Assembly (NCBI RefSeq): GCF_017814975.1
Contig: NZ_JAGIQA010000016.1
Span: 1-64,000 of the forward strand
Direction of reading: 5' to 3'
DNA: 64,000 bases
From: Cupriavidus consociatus
GTDB taxonomy: Bacteria; Pseudomonadota; Gammaproteobacteria; Burkholderiales; Burkholderiaceae
The notes below the pieces were generated by a model. It had not been told where the DNA came from. It saw nothing but the letters and a program-made list of their open reading frames with translations, and did no database searches. Each line of letters opens with the position of its first letter. Positions within the stretch are counted from its first letter, which is position 1. The position numbers and the translations under genes are program-made. Of this stretch, positions 18,597 through 27,696 are shown in pieces.

Positions 18597-19937
18597 ATGG
18601 CCGAACACTTCAACCAGACCACCACCGCACCCGCCGTGATCGAGCTGCGCGGCGTCGGCAAGATCTTCCGCACCGCCAGCCAGAGCGACCGCGCCGTGCT
18701 CGAAGGCGTCGACCTGACGCTGCGCGAGGGCGAGATCGTCGCGATGCTGGGCAAGTCCGGCTCGGGCAAATCGACGCTGCTGCGCATCATGGCCGGGCTG
18801 GTCGGCGCCGACCGGGGCGAAGTGCATTTCCGCGGCAAGCGACTCGCGGGCACCGCCGAAGGCATCGCCATGGTGTTCCAGTCGTTCGCGCTGTTCCCGT
18901 GGCTGACGGTGCAGCAGAACGTCGAGCTGGGCCTCGAAGCGCAAGGCGTGCCCAGGGCCGAGCGCGAGCGCCGCGCCGAGGCCGCGATCGACATGATCGG
19001 GCTGGCCGGCTTCAACAGCGCGCTGCCACGCGAGCTGTCCGGCGGCATGCGCCAGCGCGTGGGCATTGCGCGCGCGCTGGTGACCGAGCCCGACCTGCTG
19101 CTGATGGACGAAGCCTTTTCCGCGCTGGACGTGCTGACCGGCGAGACGCTGCGCGACGAGATGCTGGCGCTGTGGGAAAGCGGACGCGCCAATATCCGCA
19201 GCATCCTGATCGTGTCGCACAACATCGAAGAGGCGGTGATGATGGCCGACCGCATCGTGATCCTGTCGAGCGATCCCGGCCGCATCCGCGCCGAGGTGCC
19301 GGTCACGCTGCCGCGCCCGCGCAACCGCGACAGCGCGCAAGTGCGCGCGCTGGTCGACGAGATCTACGCGCTGATGACCGCGCCGGCTGCCGAGGCGCGG
19401 CTGCCCGCGCAGGCCCCCGCGCGCCAGATCGGCTACCGCTTGCCGGACGCCGATATCAGCCAGATGGAAGCCATCCTGGACCTGCTGTGCGAGGCGCCCT
19501 TCCACTGCCGCGCCGACCTGCCTCACCTTGCCGACGAAGCCGGTCTGACCGACGACGACCTGCTGCCCGCCTGCGAGGCGTTGCAGCTGGTCCGGCTGGT
19601 GTCGATCGAGGCCGGCGACATCTCCGCCACCGAAGCGGGCCGCGCGTACTATGCCGCCGGGCCGCAGCAGCGCAAGGCGATCTTCGGCCGGCAGCTGCTC
19701 GCCAACGTCGCGCTGGCCGCGCATATCCGGCGTGAGCTGGTGGCGAGCGAAGCGGGCGAGATCGGCGAGGAACAGGTGCTGAACGAGCTGGAGCAGTTCC
19801 TGAAGCCGGCCGAGGCCGAGCGCGTGCTGAGCGTGGCGATCGGGTGGGGGCGGTATGGGGAGATCTTTGAGTACAGCTATAACAGCGGGATGCTGACGTT
19901 GCCGGAGGATGAGATGCCGGCGGGGCACGGGGCCTGA
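18597..19937 (+). CDS. ABC transporter ATP-binding protein with C-terminal AAA-associated domain
   Basis: 446 residues. The first ~255 form a nitrate/sulfonate-type ATPase: Walker [25 protein letters not shown] signature, Walker B LLLMDEAFSALD, and the SHNIEEAV switch. The remaining ~170 residues (from about 285) form an extra domain resembling the AAA-associated C-terminal domain found in such transporters: helical, with winged-helix-like content (ISQMEAILDLLCEAPFHCRA) and a bacterial EFEYSYNSG-like end (YGEIFEYSYNSGML). It probably senses a ligand or regulates the pump. It pairs with the fused permease upstream; the substrate is unknown. Confidence 0.9.
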   Translation: MAEHFNQTTTAPAVIELRGVGKIFRTASQSDRAVLEGVDLTLREGEIVAMLGKSGSGKSTLLRIMAGLVGADRGEVHFRGKRLAGTAEGIAMVFQSFALFPWLTVQQNVELGLEAQGVPRAERERRAEAAIDMIGLAGFNSALPRELSGGMRQRVGIARALVTEPDLLLMDEAFSALDVLTGETLRDEMLALWESGRANIRSILIVSHNIEEAVMMADRIVILSSDPGRIRAEVPVTLPRPRNRDSAQVRALVDEIYALMTAPAAEARLPAQAPARQIGYRLPDADISQMEAILDLLCEAPFHCRADLPHLADEAGLTDDDLLPACEALQLVRLVSIEAGDISATEAGRAYYAAGPQQRKAIFGRQLLANVALAAHIRRELVASEAGEIGEEQVLNELEQFLKPAEAERVLSVAIGWGRYGEIFEYSYNSGMLTLPEDEMPAGHGA

Positions 19938-19948
19938 GCACGCCGCCG

Positions 19949-19990
19949 GTTTGCTCCCCTCTCCCACGCCAGTGGGAGAGCGGAGCAAAC
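19949..19990. terminator. Long palindrome (CTCTCCC family) between convergent genes
   Basis: A 19-bp stem with one mismatch and a 4-base loop: outer arms GTTTGCTCC (19949-19957) and GGAGCAAAC (19982-19990), inner CTCCCAC/GTGGGAG, loop 19968-19971. It lies between the convergent ABC ATPase and FUSC genes and probably stops both transcripts. It belongs to the repeat family of 6562, 14815 and 45789. Confidence 0.7.
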
Positions 19991-20017
19991 CCGCGGAAGC
20001 TACCTGCGCTAAGTGCT

Positions 20018-22375
20018 CTACGACCGCGCCCGCATCGCCCGCCCGATCGCCCCCGTACGCAGCGCGATCTTCGCCGCATCCTCGCGCAGTGCGCGCAATC
20101 GGCGCTCAAGCACTGCATTGGCTGGGCGGCCGGTAGAACTGGAAGTCGGCCCTGCCTGTTCGCTCGACTCGCCCGCCGCGGCGGCTTGCACCAGCGTGTC
20201 GGTGCGGCGCTTGTCTGCCGAGTCCGCCAGCCGCGCGCGGCGCTCGGCCGCCGCATCCTCCGCGGCTTCGGCAACATCGGCGGCAGCGCCCATCGCCGGC
20301 CCCGCCACTACAGCCAGCGGTGCCTGTACTTCGGCCCCGACCGGCGCGCGTTCGCGGCGGATAAAGCCCGCACCGCGCCCGCCGCCACGCTCGTCGGCAT
20401 GCAACCGCTCGCTGGCCAGCTGCAGGCTGCTGCGCGCCGCTTCGGTAGCCTGCTCGATCGCCGCCTCGGCAGCGGGAATATCCAGCTCATCGTAGTGCTG
20501 CCGCACCTGGATCCGCGCCGCCGCCACATGCGCCGCCACCAGGTAGTTCTGCACGATAAAGCGGTTCAGGTTGTCGACCGCGCGATGCCGGCTCTTGGGC
20601 TCGTCCAGCATGCGCTGGAACGAAGAGATCAGCGCCGACAGGTTGTCCATGAACTGCTTGCGCTGCACGCGATAGGCAAAGTCGTCCTTGGCCCGGCGCA
20701 GCAGCAGGTCGCGCGTGGCGGCGATATAGCGGCGGTTGGCCTGCAGCACGTTCTCCACCAGCTTGGGAATGGCGCGGTATTCCCAGCTCGGCAGGACAAA
20801 GCTGAACAGCGAGGCGATGACGCCACCGATCACCGTATCGACCAGCCGCTCGCCCGCCACCGTCGGGCTGCCCGGCATCAGCAGGTTGATCTGGATAAGG
20901 ACCTGGATGCAGGCCGCGATCGCGGTGTAGCGATACTTGATGGTCACGAACGCGGCGCTGGCCACCAGCGCCAGGAACAGCACGCCCAGCAGGATCAGCG
21001 GCTCGTCCACCACCTTCAGGATCCCCACCGCCACCACGCAGCCGATCAGCGTGCCGATCACGCGGTCGTTGTAGCGCTGCTTGGTCATGCTGAAGTTGGG
21101 CTTCAGGATGACGATGATGGTCAGCAGGATCCAGTAGCTGTGCGAGACGTACGGCAGGTGGTTGGTGATCCACAGCCCCAGCGCCACCGCCATCGACATG
21201 CGCACGGCAAAGCGGAACGCAGGCGAGCGCCAGTGCAGGTTTTCGCGCAGCACGCCCAGCTCGTACTTCTGGCGCGTCAGGAATGGCGTCATGTCATTGC
21301 CCGGCAGCACCTTGGCCGGCTCCACCGGCGTGCGCGAGGCCTCGTGCAGCTGGCCGATCAGCGTGATCGCGCCGCGGATCATGTCCAGCGTCTCGGCCAG
21401 CGCCGTCATCGCCGCCGGGTTGATGTGGTGGTGGCGCAGCTGCGCGATCTCTGCCTCGACCGCGCGCAGGCCCTCGCGGTATTCCACGATGCCGTACGAG
21501 CCGCGGCCGCGCGTGACCTCGTAGGCGATCTCTTCCACGTCCTTGCACATCAGCACCACCAGCCCGCGCAGGTGGTCCAGCACCGGCGTGCCGCCAAAGG
21601 TCTGGCGCAGCAGCGGGTAGTCGGTGTTGGTGGACAGCACGTACTCGTACAGGTCGAGCATGCGCAGGTGCACCTGCACCAGCAGCCCGTCGTGCGGCGT
21701 GCGGTTGCCGCGCAGCACCAGGTCGCGCGCGGCCTGCTGGCGCTCGGCCACCACGATCTGCTGGCGCACCAGCTGGTTGAACTGGGCTTCGTAGTCGTTG
21801 CCGGCATCGTAGAAGCCGGCCTTGATCTCGAGGTAGCCGGCCAGCTCGTACAGCGACTCGGCCAGCACCTGCTGCCTGGTGCGGCGCTCGGTCAGCCAGC
21901 TGACCAGCATCGCGTAGCCGAGGTAGGCCACCGCGCCGGCGCTGAACTGCGCCGCATGCACCAGCGCGCGCTCGACCACGAAGTCCTCGTTGATCGTAAG
22001 CGTCATCACGAACAGCGCCGCGAATTGCAGCGGCAAGGTCTTGTTGCCGTACACCGTCATCATGGCGGCGAGGAACGTCACCAGCACCAGCACGAACGGC
22101 ATCACGCGCGGGAACGGCGTGGTCAGCGCCACCACCAGTGTCACGGCGCTGCACAGCAGCACGCTCGCCAGCATCTCGTTGAACTTGTGGCTCAGCGGGC
22201 TGGGCAGGTCCATCAGGCTGGTGCACAGCGCACCCATCGACACCACCATCGCGGTGGGCAGGTCGGAGAACTGCAGCGCGATCAGCGTGGCGCCGATCAC
22301 CCCGGTGGCCGAGCGCAGCCCCCGGTACACGTAGTGCGAATACAGGAAGGTGCGAGGGTCGTGCGCGTATTGCAT
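20018..22375 (-). CDS. FUSC-family inner-membrane exporter
   Basis: 785-residue protein of the fusaric-acid-resistance/YccS type. Two membrane blocks are visible, about residues 20-155 and 390-520, each of several hydrophobic helices, separated and followed by helical cytoplasmic regions. The second block has the family-typical RYNDRVIGTLIGCVVAV. Members export aromatic acids or act in membrane stress. The last ~120 residues are an Ala/Arg/Glu-rich tail of low complexity. Starts with MQYAHDPRTFLYSHYVYRGL at 22375. The periplasmic adaptor and outer-membrane partner expected for AaeB-type pumps are absent nearby, so it may be of the YccS type. Confidence 0.88.
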   Translation of the reverse strand: MQYAHDPRTFLYSHYVYRGLRSATGVIGATLIALQFSDLPTAMVVSMGALCTSLMDLPSPLSHKFNEMLASVLLCSAVTLVVALTTPFPRVMPFVLVLVTFLAAMMTVYGNKTLPLQFAALFVMTLTINEDFVVERALVHAAQFSAGAVAYLGYAMLVSWLTERRTRQQVLAESLYELAGYLEIKAGFYDAGNDYEAQFNQLVRQQIVVAERQQAARDLVLRGNRTPHDGLLVQVHLRMLDLYEYVLSTNTDYPLLRQTFGGTPVLDHLRGLVVLMCKDVEEIAYEVTRGRGSYGIVEYREGLRAVEAEIAQLRHHHINPAAMTALAETLDMIRGAITLIGQLHEASRTPVEPAKVLPGNDMTPFLTRQKYELGVLRENLHWRSPAFRFAVRMSMAVALGLWITNHLPYVSHSYWILLTIIVILKPNFSMTKQRYNDRVIGTLIGCVVAVGILKVVDEPLILLGVLFLALVASAAFVTIKYRYTAIAACIQVLIQINLLMPGSPTVAGERLVDTVIGGVIASLFSFVLPSWEYRAIPKLVENVLQANRRYIAATRDLLLRRAKDDFAYRVQRKQFMDNLSALISSFQRMLDEPKSRHRAVDNLNRFIVQNYLVAAHVAAARIQVRQHYDELDIPAAEAAIEQATEAARSSLQLASERLHADERGGGRGAGFIRRERAPVGAEVQAPLAVVAGPAMGAAADVAEAAEDAAAERRARLADSADKRRTDTLVQAAAAGESSEQAGPTSSSTGRPANAVLERRLRALREDAAKIALRTGAIGRAMRARS

Positions 22376-22419
22376 GCGGCGAAGCGGCGGGGGCAGGTTG
22401 TGGGGATTGCAGCGCTACG

Positions 22420-24234
22420 TCACTGGCCCAGCCAGCGCGAGCGCGCCGCATGCCGGCCGTCCGCCAGCTTGACCTTGAACTGCGCCGCGGGCTCGCGTGC
22501 CAGCGTGACCGGCAGCACCTGCAAGTCGTCGCGGCGGAAAGCGTGCAGGTCGACGCGGTCGCCGGTGCGGTAGCGTCCCAGCAGCTTGTCGATCTGGCCT
22601 GGCGCCACGCGCAGGCCATCGATGGCCACCAGCAGGTCGCCGGCCGACAGGCCCGCGGCCTGCGCCGCGCCGCCGTCCAGCACCTGCGTGACGCGTACCC
22701 AGCCGTCGTCGGTCTTGACCTTGATGCCCAGCGCCGCGGTACGCGACGGCTTCTGCGCCTCGGCCTTGACGCCGAAGTCCCTGAACAGCGCCGCCAGCGG
22801 CAGCTCGCCCGTGCCTTCGGTCAGCGAGCGCAGCAGGCCGCCCAGCTTCAGGCCGGTCACTTCGTCGAACAGCGCATAGACCTCGGCCTCGGTCACGCCG
22901 CGCTGCATCGCGCCGGGCGCATAGAAGCCGCGCCCGTAGCGGCGCCACAGCGCGCGCATGACATCGTCGAGCGAGCGCCGCCCGCGCGACTTGCCGCGGA
23001 TGGTCAGGTCCAGCGCCAGCGCCACCAGCGATCCCTTGGTGTAGTAGCTGACGATGGCGTTGGGCGCGTTCTCGTCCTGGCGGTAGTACTTGGTCCAGGC
23101 ATCGAACGAGCTTTCGGCCACGCTCTGCTTGGTGCGGCCGTTGCCGCGCAGCACCCCGTTCCAGGTCTTGCCCAGCATCTCGACGTACTGGGCCTCGGTC
23201 ACGCAGCCCGAGCGCACCAGCACCAGGTCGTCGTAGTAGCTGGTGAAGCCCTCGAACAGCCACAGCAGCGGCGTGAAGGTTTCCTCGGCCAGCCGGTACG
23301 GCACGAACGCCGCGGGCTTGATGCGCTTGACGTTCCACGTGTGGAAATACTCGTGGCTGCACAGGCCCAGGAAGGTGCGATAGCCCTCGCTGGTCTCGCT
23401 GTCGCCACGCACCGGCAGGTCATTGCGCGCGCACATCAGCGCGGTGCTGGCGCGGTGCTCGAGGCCGCCGTAGCCATCGGTGGTGACCATCGTCATGAAG
23501 ACGTAGCGGCGGTTGCTGTCCAGGAACGGTGCCTCGGCGCTGCGGGGTTCGAACAGGCGGATCTGGGTTTCGCAGATGCGCTTGAGGTCGCGGCACACGC
23601 GCTCGAGGTCGAGGTTGGGCACGCGGCCGGTGAAGACCACGTCGTGCTGCGCGCCGCAGGCGCGGAAGCTGGCGAGCTGGAAATTGCCCATCTCGACGGG
23701 GTGGTCGACCAGTTCGTCGTAGTCGGCGACCTGGTAGCGGCCGAAGCCGTAGCGCTTCGCGCCGTCGCGGCCCGGCGCTTCCGGCATCGCGGTGGCGACA
23801 CGCCAGCCGCGATAAGCCTCGCCTTCGGGCGCGTGGATATCGACCGTGCATGGCCGCTCGGCCTGGCCTTCGACGCACAGGAACACCGAGCTGCCGTTAA
23901 AGAAGCCATGGGTGGCGTCCAGGTGCGCGGCGCGCACCGACAGGTCCCAGGCATAGACTTCAAAGCTCAGCGTCAGCGGGCCGTCCGACAGGCTCACCGG
24001 CGCGGCCTGCCAGCTCTGCTTGTCGAGCTTGGTCAGCGGGACTTCGCGGCCGCCGGCGTCGGCGCGGATGCGCACGATATGGCGGGCGAAGTCGCGGATC
24101 ATGTAGCTGCCCGGAATCCACGCGGGCAGCGTGAAGCGCTGGCCGGCTGGGTCGGGCTCGCTCACCGTGACGGTGACGGCAAAGAGGTGCGCCTCCGGCG
24201 CAAGCGGGGCGATGGCGTAGCGGATCGGCGTCAT
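22420..24234 (-). CDS. M61 family glycyl-aminopeptidase-like metalloprotease with PDZ domain
   Basis: 604 residues. The zinc site is HEYFH (294-298) with the third ligand E328 in WLFEGFTSYY, as in M61 peptidases. The N-terminal half is beta-rich (residues 1-180), and the C-terminal part from about 490 is a PDZ domain (VTQVLDGGAAQAAGLSAGDLL). There is no signal peptide, so it is probably cytoplasmic. Known relatives cleave N-terminal glycine or acidic residues. It lies in a leftward run of genes and ends 45 bp before the FUSC gene start. Confidence 0.92.
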   Translation of the reverse strand: MTPIRYAIAPLAPEAHLFAVTVTVSEPDPAGQRFTLPAWIPGSYMIRDFARHIVRIRADAGGREVPLTKLDKQSWQAAPVSLSDGPLTLSFEVYAWDLSVRAAHLDATHGFFNGSSVFLCVEGQAERPCTVDIHAPEGEAYRGWRVATAMPEAPGRDGAKRYGFGRYQVADYDELVDHPVEMGNFQLASFRACGAQHDVVFTGRVPNLDLERVCRDLKRICETQIRLFEPRSAEAPFLDSNRRYVFMTMVTTDGYGGLEHRASTALMCARNDLPVRGDSETSEGYRTFLGLCSHEYFHTWNVKRIKPAAFVPYRLAEETFTPLLWLFEGFTSYYDDLVLVRSGCVTEAQYVEMLGKTWNGVLRGNGRTKQSVAESSFDAWTKYYRQDENAPNAIVSYYTKGSLVALALDLTIRGKSRGRRSLDDVMRALWRRYGRGFYAPGAMQRGVTEAEVYALFDEVTGLKLGGLLRSLTEGTGELPLAALFRDFGVKAEAQKPSRTAALGIKVKTDDGWVRVTQVLDGGAAQAAGLSAGDLLVAIDGLRVAPGQIDKLLGRYRTGDRVDLHAFRRDDLQVLPVTLAREPAAQFKVKLADGRHAARSRWLGQ

Positions 24235-24300
24235 GGGCAGGATTGTAACGTCGGCGCACTGCTGGTCCCGCCGACGCTTGTTAAGCAGCCGGTCGCCTGC

Positions 24301-25305
24301 TCAGGCGCGATTGACGTCAACCACCACGCGGCCGCGCATGCCGCCTTCCACGATCCTGCGGCCGGCGTCGATCGCCTCGGCCAGCCCGATCTCGCGCGTG
24401 ATCGCGTTCAGGCGATCCGGCTCCAGGTCGCTCGCCAGCCGCTGCCACGCGCGCTCGCGCAGCGGCATGGCAGCCATCACGCTGTCGATGCCGTGCAGCG
24501 TCACGCCGCGCAGGATGAACGGCGCCACCGATGCCGGGAAGTCCATGCCCTGCGCCAGCCCGCACGCTGTCACCACGCCGCCGTAGCGCACCTGCGCACA
24601 CGCGTTGACCAGGGTATGCGAGCCGACCGAATCCACCACCGCGGCCCAGCGTTCCTTCTGCAGCGGCTTGCCGGGCGCGCCCAGGTCGGCGCGGTCAATG
24701 ACATCGGCGGCGCCCAGTGCCTTGAGGAAGTCCGCTTCATTGGTCTTGCCGGTGGACGCCACCACCTTGTAGCCCAGCTTGCTCAGCACCGCGATCGCGA
24801 CCGAGCCCACGCCACCGGAAGCGCCGGTCACCAGCACTTCGCCATCGCCGGGCTGCACCGGTCCGTTGACGCCGCCGCGCTCCAGCGCCAGCACCGACAG
24901 CATCGCGGTATAGCCGGCGGTGCCGATCGCCATGGCCTGGCGCGAGGTGAAGGCACCGGGCAGGCGCACCAGCCAGTCGCCCTTCAGCCGCGCGCGCTGC
25001 GCCAGGCAGCCCCAGTGGGTCTCGCCCACGCCGTAGCCATTCAGCACCACCTTGTCGCCGGCCTGCCAGCGCGGGCTGGACGATTCCAGCACCGTGCCGG
25101 CGCCGTCGATGCCCGCCACCATCGGCCACTTGCGCACCACCGGCGAGCGGCCCGTGATCGCCAGGCCGTCCTTGAAGTTGATGGTGGAGTAGTCCACGGC
25201 AACCAGCACGTCGCCCTCGGCGGGCAACTGCGCTTCGTCAAGCGTGGCCAGATTGGCCTGCGTGGCGCCGTCGGCCTGGGTCAGCAGCAATGCCTGGAAC
25301 GTCAT
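24301..25305 (-). CDS. acuI: Acrylyl-CoA reductase/YhdH-type quinone oxidoreductase
   Basis: 334-residue zinc-free medium-chain dehydrogenase/reductase. The NADPH-binding motif is VTGASGGVGSVAIAVLSKLG; VDYSTINFKDGLAITG and GIDGAGTVLES are typical of the YhdH/AcuI subgroup, which reduces acrylyl-CoA to propionyl-CoA. An AAGGAG ribosome-binding site precedes the ATG at 25305; the open frame runs further upstream but without homology-like content. Symbol assigned by subfamily resemblance. Confidence 0.88.
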   Translation of the reverse strand: MTFQALLLTQADGATQANLATLDEAQLPAEGDVLVAVDYSTINFKDGLAITGRSPVVRKWPMVAGIDGAGTVLESSSPRWQAGDKVVLNGYGVGETHWGCLAQRARLKGDWLVRLPGAFTSRQAMAIGTAGYTAMLSVLALERGGVNGPVQPGDGEVLVTGASGGVGSVAIAVLSKLGYKVVASTGKTNEADFLKALGAADVIDRADLGAPGKPLQKERWAAVVDSVGSHTLVNACAQVRYGGVVTACGLAQGMDFPASVAPFILRGVTLHGIDSVMAAMPLRERAWQRLASDLEPDRLNAITREIGLAEAIDAGRRIVEGGMRGRVVVDVNRA

Positions 25306-25409
25306 GGTGTCTCCTTGTCGCCTGGGAATGAGGGAAAAGCGGAAAGCGGAAAGCAGAACGGCCGGACAAGTCCGGCCGTCGATCGAGCCGGGACAGGGCC
25401 GGCGCGCGC

Positions 25410-26168
25410 TTATTTCTTGATGCCGGCGAGCTTCTTCTCCAGCGTGGCCACGTCGGCCGCGCCCGGGATGCGGGTGCCGTCCATGAAGAACACCGCCGGC
25501 GTGCCGGTGATGTTCATGCTCTGGCCGAGTGCCAGGTTTTCCTGCAGCGGCGTCTGGCAACTGCCGTTGCCGGTCAGCGCCACATGCTTGAGCATCCAGT
25601 CGCGCCACGCCTTGGTGCGGTCGGCCGCGCACCAGACCTGCTTGGCCTTGGTTTCCGAGTCCGGCGACAGCACCGGGTACAGGAAGGTGTACACGGTGAT
25701 GTTGTCCATCTGCTGGAAGGTCTGCTCAATGCGCTTGCAGTAGCCGCAGTTGGGGTCGGAGAACACCGCGATCTGCCGGCTGCCATCGCCCTTGGACCAC
25801 TTGATCGCGCGCGCCAGCGGCAGGTCCGACCACTTGATGCGGTTGAGCTCGGCCATCCGCTCCTCGGTCAGGTTGGTGCCGGTGCGGGTGTCGATCATCT
25901 CGCCGTTGAGGATGTACCGGCCGGTGCTGTCGGTATAGACCACCTGCCCGCCGATATTGGCCTCGAACAGCCCCGGCACCGGGGTCTTGCTGACGCTCTT
26001 CACCTCGGCGCGGCCGCCCAGCACCTTCTGCAGCGACTCCTTGATGCGGTCGGTGCCGGGTTCGCCCGCCGCCATGGCATGCATGGCAAAGCCGGCCGCG
26101 GCCAGGCCGCCAATGATGGCGGTGACGGCGGCGCTGCGGACAGGGTTGCGGCGCAGGAATTGAAACAT
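25410..26168 (-). CDS. dsbC: Thiol:disulfide interchange protein DsbC
   Basis: 252-residue periplasmic disulfide isomerase. The signal peptide (about residues 1-34, ending AMA) is followed by the dimerisation domain and a thioredoxin fold with the active site CGYC (141-144) and a cis-proline in GTPAVFF. It rearranges wrong disulfides in secreted proteins and is kept reduced by DsbD. The start MFQFLRRN at 26168 is used; the open frame continues far upstream into the antisense of the monooxygenase gene, and that extension is rejected. Confidence 0.95.
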   Translation of the reverse strand: MFQFLRRNPVRSAAVTAIIGGLAAAGFAMHAMAAGEPGTDRIKESLQKVLGGRAEVKSVSKTPVPGLFEANIGGQVVYTDSTGRYILNGEMIDTRTGTNLTEERMAELNRIKWSDLPLARAIKWSKGDGSRQIAVFSDPNCGYCKRIEQTFQQMDNITVYTFLYPVLSPDSETKAKQVWCAADRTKAWRDWMLKHVALTGNGSCQTPLQENLALGQSMNITGTPAVFFMDGTRIPGAADVATLEKKLAGIKK

Positions 26169-26212
26169 GTGGGCTCCAGGGGTATTCGGTGATCGTTCGG
26201 GGCGCGATGGCG

Positions 26213-27508
26213 TCAGCCGAGCGCGCGCCCGATCAGGAAGCGCTTGAGCAGCGGCTGGCCGCCGACCGCGCGCATGCCGGTGTTGCGCACTACGCGAGCC
26301 ACGCCGCCGGGCAGCGAGAACAAGCGGTGCAGCCCGTCGGTGGCCGCGGTCAGCGACAGCAGGTCGGTGGCGCGCGCGCGCTCGTAGCGGCGCAGCAGGC
26401 GCAGGTCGCCCTCGCTGCGGAAAGGTTCTTTGTCGGCCATCACGCGGCCAAGTTCCGCGACATCGCGCAGGCCCAGGTTCATGCCCTGCCCCGCCAGCGG
26501 GTGCACCACGTGGGCGGCGTCGCCGACCAGCGCCACGTGCGGCTGCACGAACTGGTCGGCGCGCTGCAGCACCAGCGGGAAGCCCTGCGCCGGCGTCACG
26601 CAGCGCAGCATGCCGAACTGGTTGCCGACCGCGCCGGCGGCCGCCTGCATCACGGTGGCGGCGAGCGCCTCGGGCGACAGCGCGAGCAGGTCGCGCGCGC
26701 GCGCTTCGTCTGCCGACCAGACCATCGAGACATGGTTGCCGGGCAGCGGCAGCATCGCCAGCACCTCGCCGTTGGCGGGCTCTTCGTCGGCCATCAGCTT
26801 TTCCGGCGCGCCCAGGAACCACTGCCAGGCGGTCTCGTGGTGCGGACGCTCGCAGGCAAAGTTGGCGACCACGCCGAGCTGGCGGTACTTGCGCGTGCTG
26901 ACGCCGATATGGCACTGCTGGCGCAGCCACGAGCGCGCGCCGTCGGCGCCGATCGCCAGGGCCGTGCGCAGCCTCGTGCCGTTGTCCAGCGTCAGGGTGA
27001 TGCCCTCCGGATCGCGCTCGCACACGCTGGCGGTGCCGTCATGCCAGCTCACCTGATGCTGGAAGCCGAGCGCGGTGTCGAGCGCGCGCTCGACATGGCT
27101 GGATTCAATGATCCACGCCAGCTGCGGCACCGCGGCGGCGTAGGCAGAGAAATGCAGGTCGCCGTCCAGGCTGGGCGAGGTTTCGGCGGCGCTGACGTCG
27201 CCAAAGACACGCATGTCGCGCACCGGCTGGATGCGCGCCGGATCCAGTGCCTCCCACACGCGCATCCGCTCCAGCAACGCCTGCGAGCTGGCGGAGAACG
27301 CATAAATACGGCTGTCCCAGTCATCCGGCCCGGCCGGCGCGCGGCCGACGCCGCGGGGCGGCTTCGGCGCCACCAGCGCCACGTCCATGCCCTGCTGGGC
27401 CAGCAACAAGGCACAGGACTTGCCGACGATGCCGCCGCCGACGACGGTAGCCTGGAAAGCGGAGGAATTGCGCGCAGCGGTGCGCGCGGACGCGTGGGAT
27501 CGGGTCAT
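26213..27508 (-). CDS. UbiH/UbiF/VisC/COQ6-family FAD monooxygenase
   Basis: 431-residue flavoprotein hydroxylase. The N-terminal dinucleotide-binding motif is VVGGGIVGKSCALLLAQ, and the second FAD motif is LVGDAAHVVHPLAGQGMNLG, characteristic of ubiquinone-ring hydroxylases. It very likely hydroxylates a ubiquinone precursor; which ring position (UbiH, UbiI or UbiF type) is not clear from sequence alone. It lies 44 bp upstream of dsbC on the same strand. Confidence 0.92.
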   Translation of the reverse strand: MTRSHASARTAARNSSAFQATVVGGGIVGKSCALLLAQQGMDVALVAPKPPRGVGRAPAGPDDWDSRIYAFSASSQALLERMRVWEALDPARIQPVRDMRVFGDVSAAETSPSLDGDLHFSAYAAAVPQLAWIIESSHVERALDTALGFQHQVSWHDGTASVCERDPEGITLTLDNGTRLRTALAIGADGARSWLRQQCHIGVSTRKYRQLGVVANFACERPHHETAWQWFLGAPEKLMADEEPANGEVLAMLPLPGNHVSMVWSADEARARDLLALSPEALAATVMQAAAGAVGNQFGMLRCVTPAQGFPLVLQRADQFVQPHVALVGDAAHVVHPLAGQGMNLGLRDVAELGRVMADKEPFRSEGDLRLLRRYERARATDLLSLTAATDGLHRLFSLPGGVARVVRNTGMRAVGGQPLLKRFLIGRALG

Positions 27509-27642
27509 GGCTGGATTATAGCCACGTCACTCCTTGGCCCTTCGGGCGGGAGCGGGCGCCGTTCATTATTTCCTCAGGTCATTAGGCTTATGACAAAACT
27601 GTCGGTGCACGGGCCCGAGTTCGGAAACGAACAGCCTATATT

Positions 27643-27657
27643 GAAACGAAATGTTTC
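27643..27657. promoter_or_regulatory. GAAAC/GTTTC inverted repeat upstream of the repeat protein
   Basis: GAAAC (27643-27647) and GTTTC (27653-27657) flank five bases, immediately downstream of a TATATT box (27637-27642). A second inverted repeat, GTCAT-N7-ATGAC, lies at 27578-27594. Either could bind a regulator of the next gene. No good -35 box is visible. Confidence 0.3.
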
Positions 27658-27696
27658 TGACCGGGGATGACGAACCACCTGAAGGGAGGTGGAACA

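Noticed and set aside
20186-22573. Rightward 795-codon open frame
   Set aside because: Antisense to the FUSC gene; His/Arg/Gln-rich without motifs.
22450-25743. Rightward 1097-codon open frame
   Set aside because: It is antisense to the M61 peptidase and reductase genes, which have clear motifs and start signals. Its composition (His/Arg/Gln/Ala-rich) is typical of GC-rich antisense frames.
26169-27023. Upstream extension of dsbC to a 537-residue fusion protein
   Set aside because: The extension overlaps the UbiH-family gene in another frame on the same strand and lacks its motifs; the DsbC signal peptide begins at 26168.
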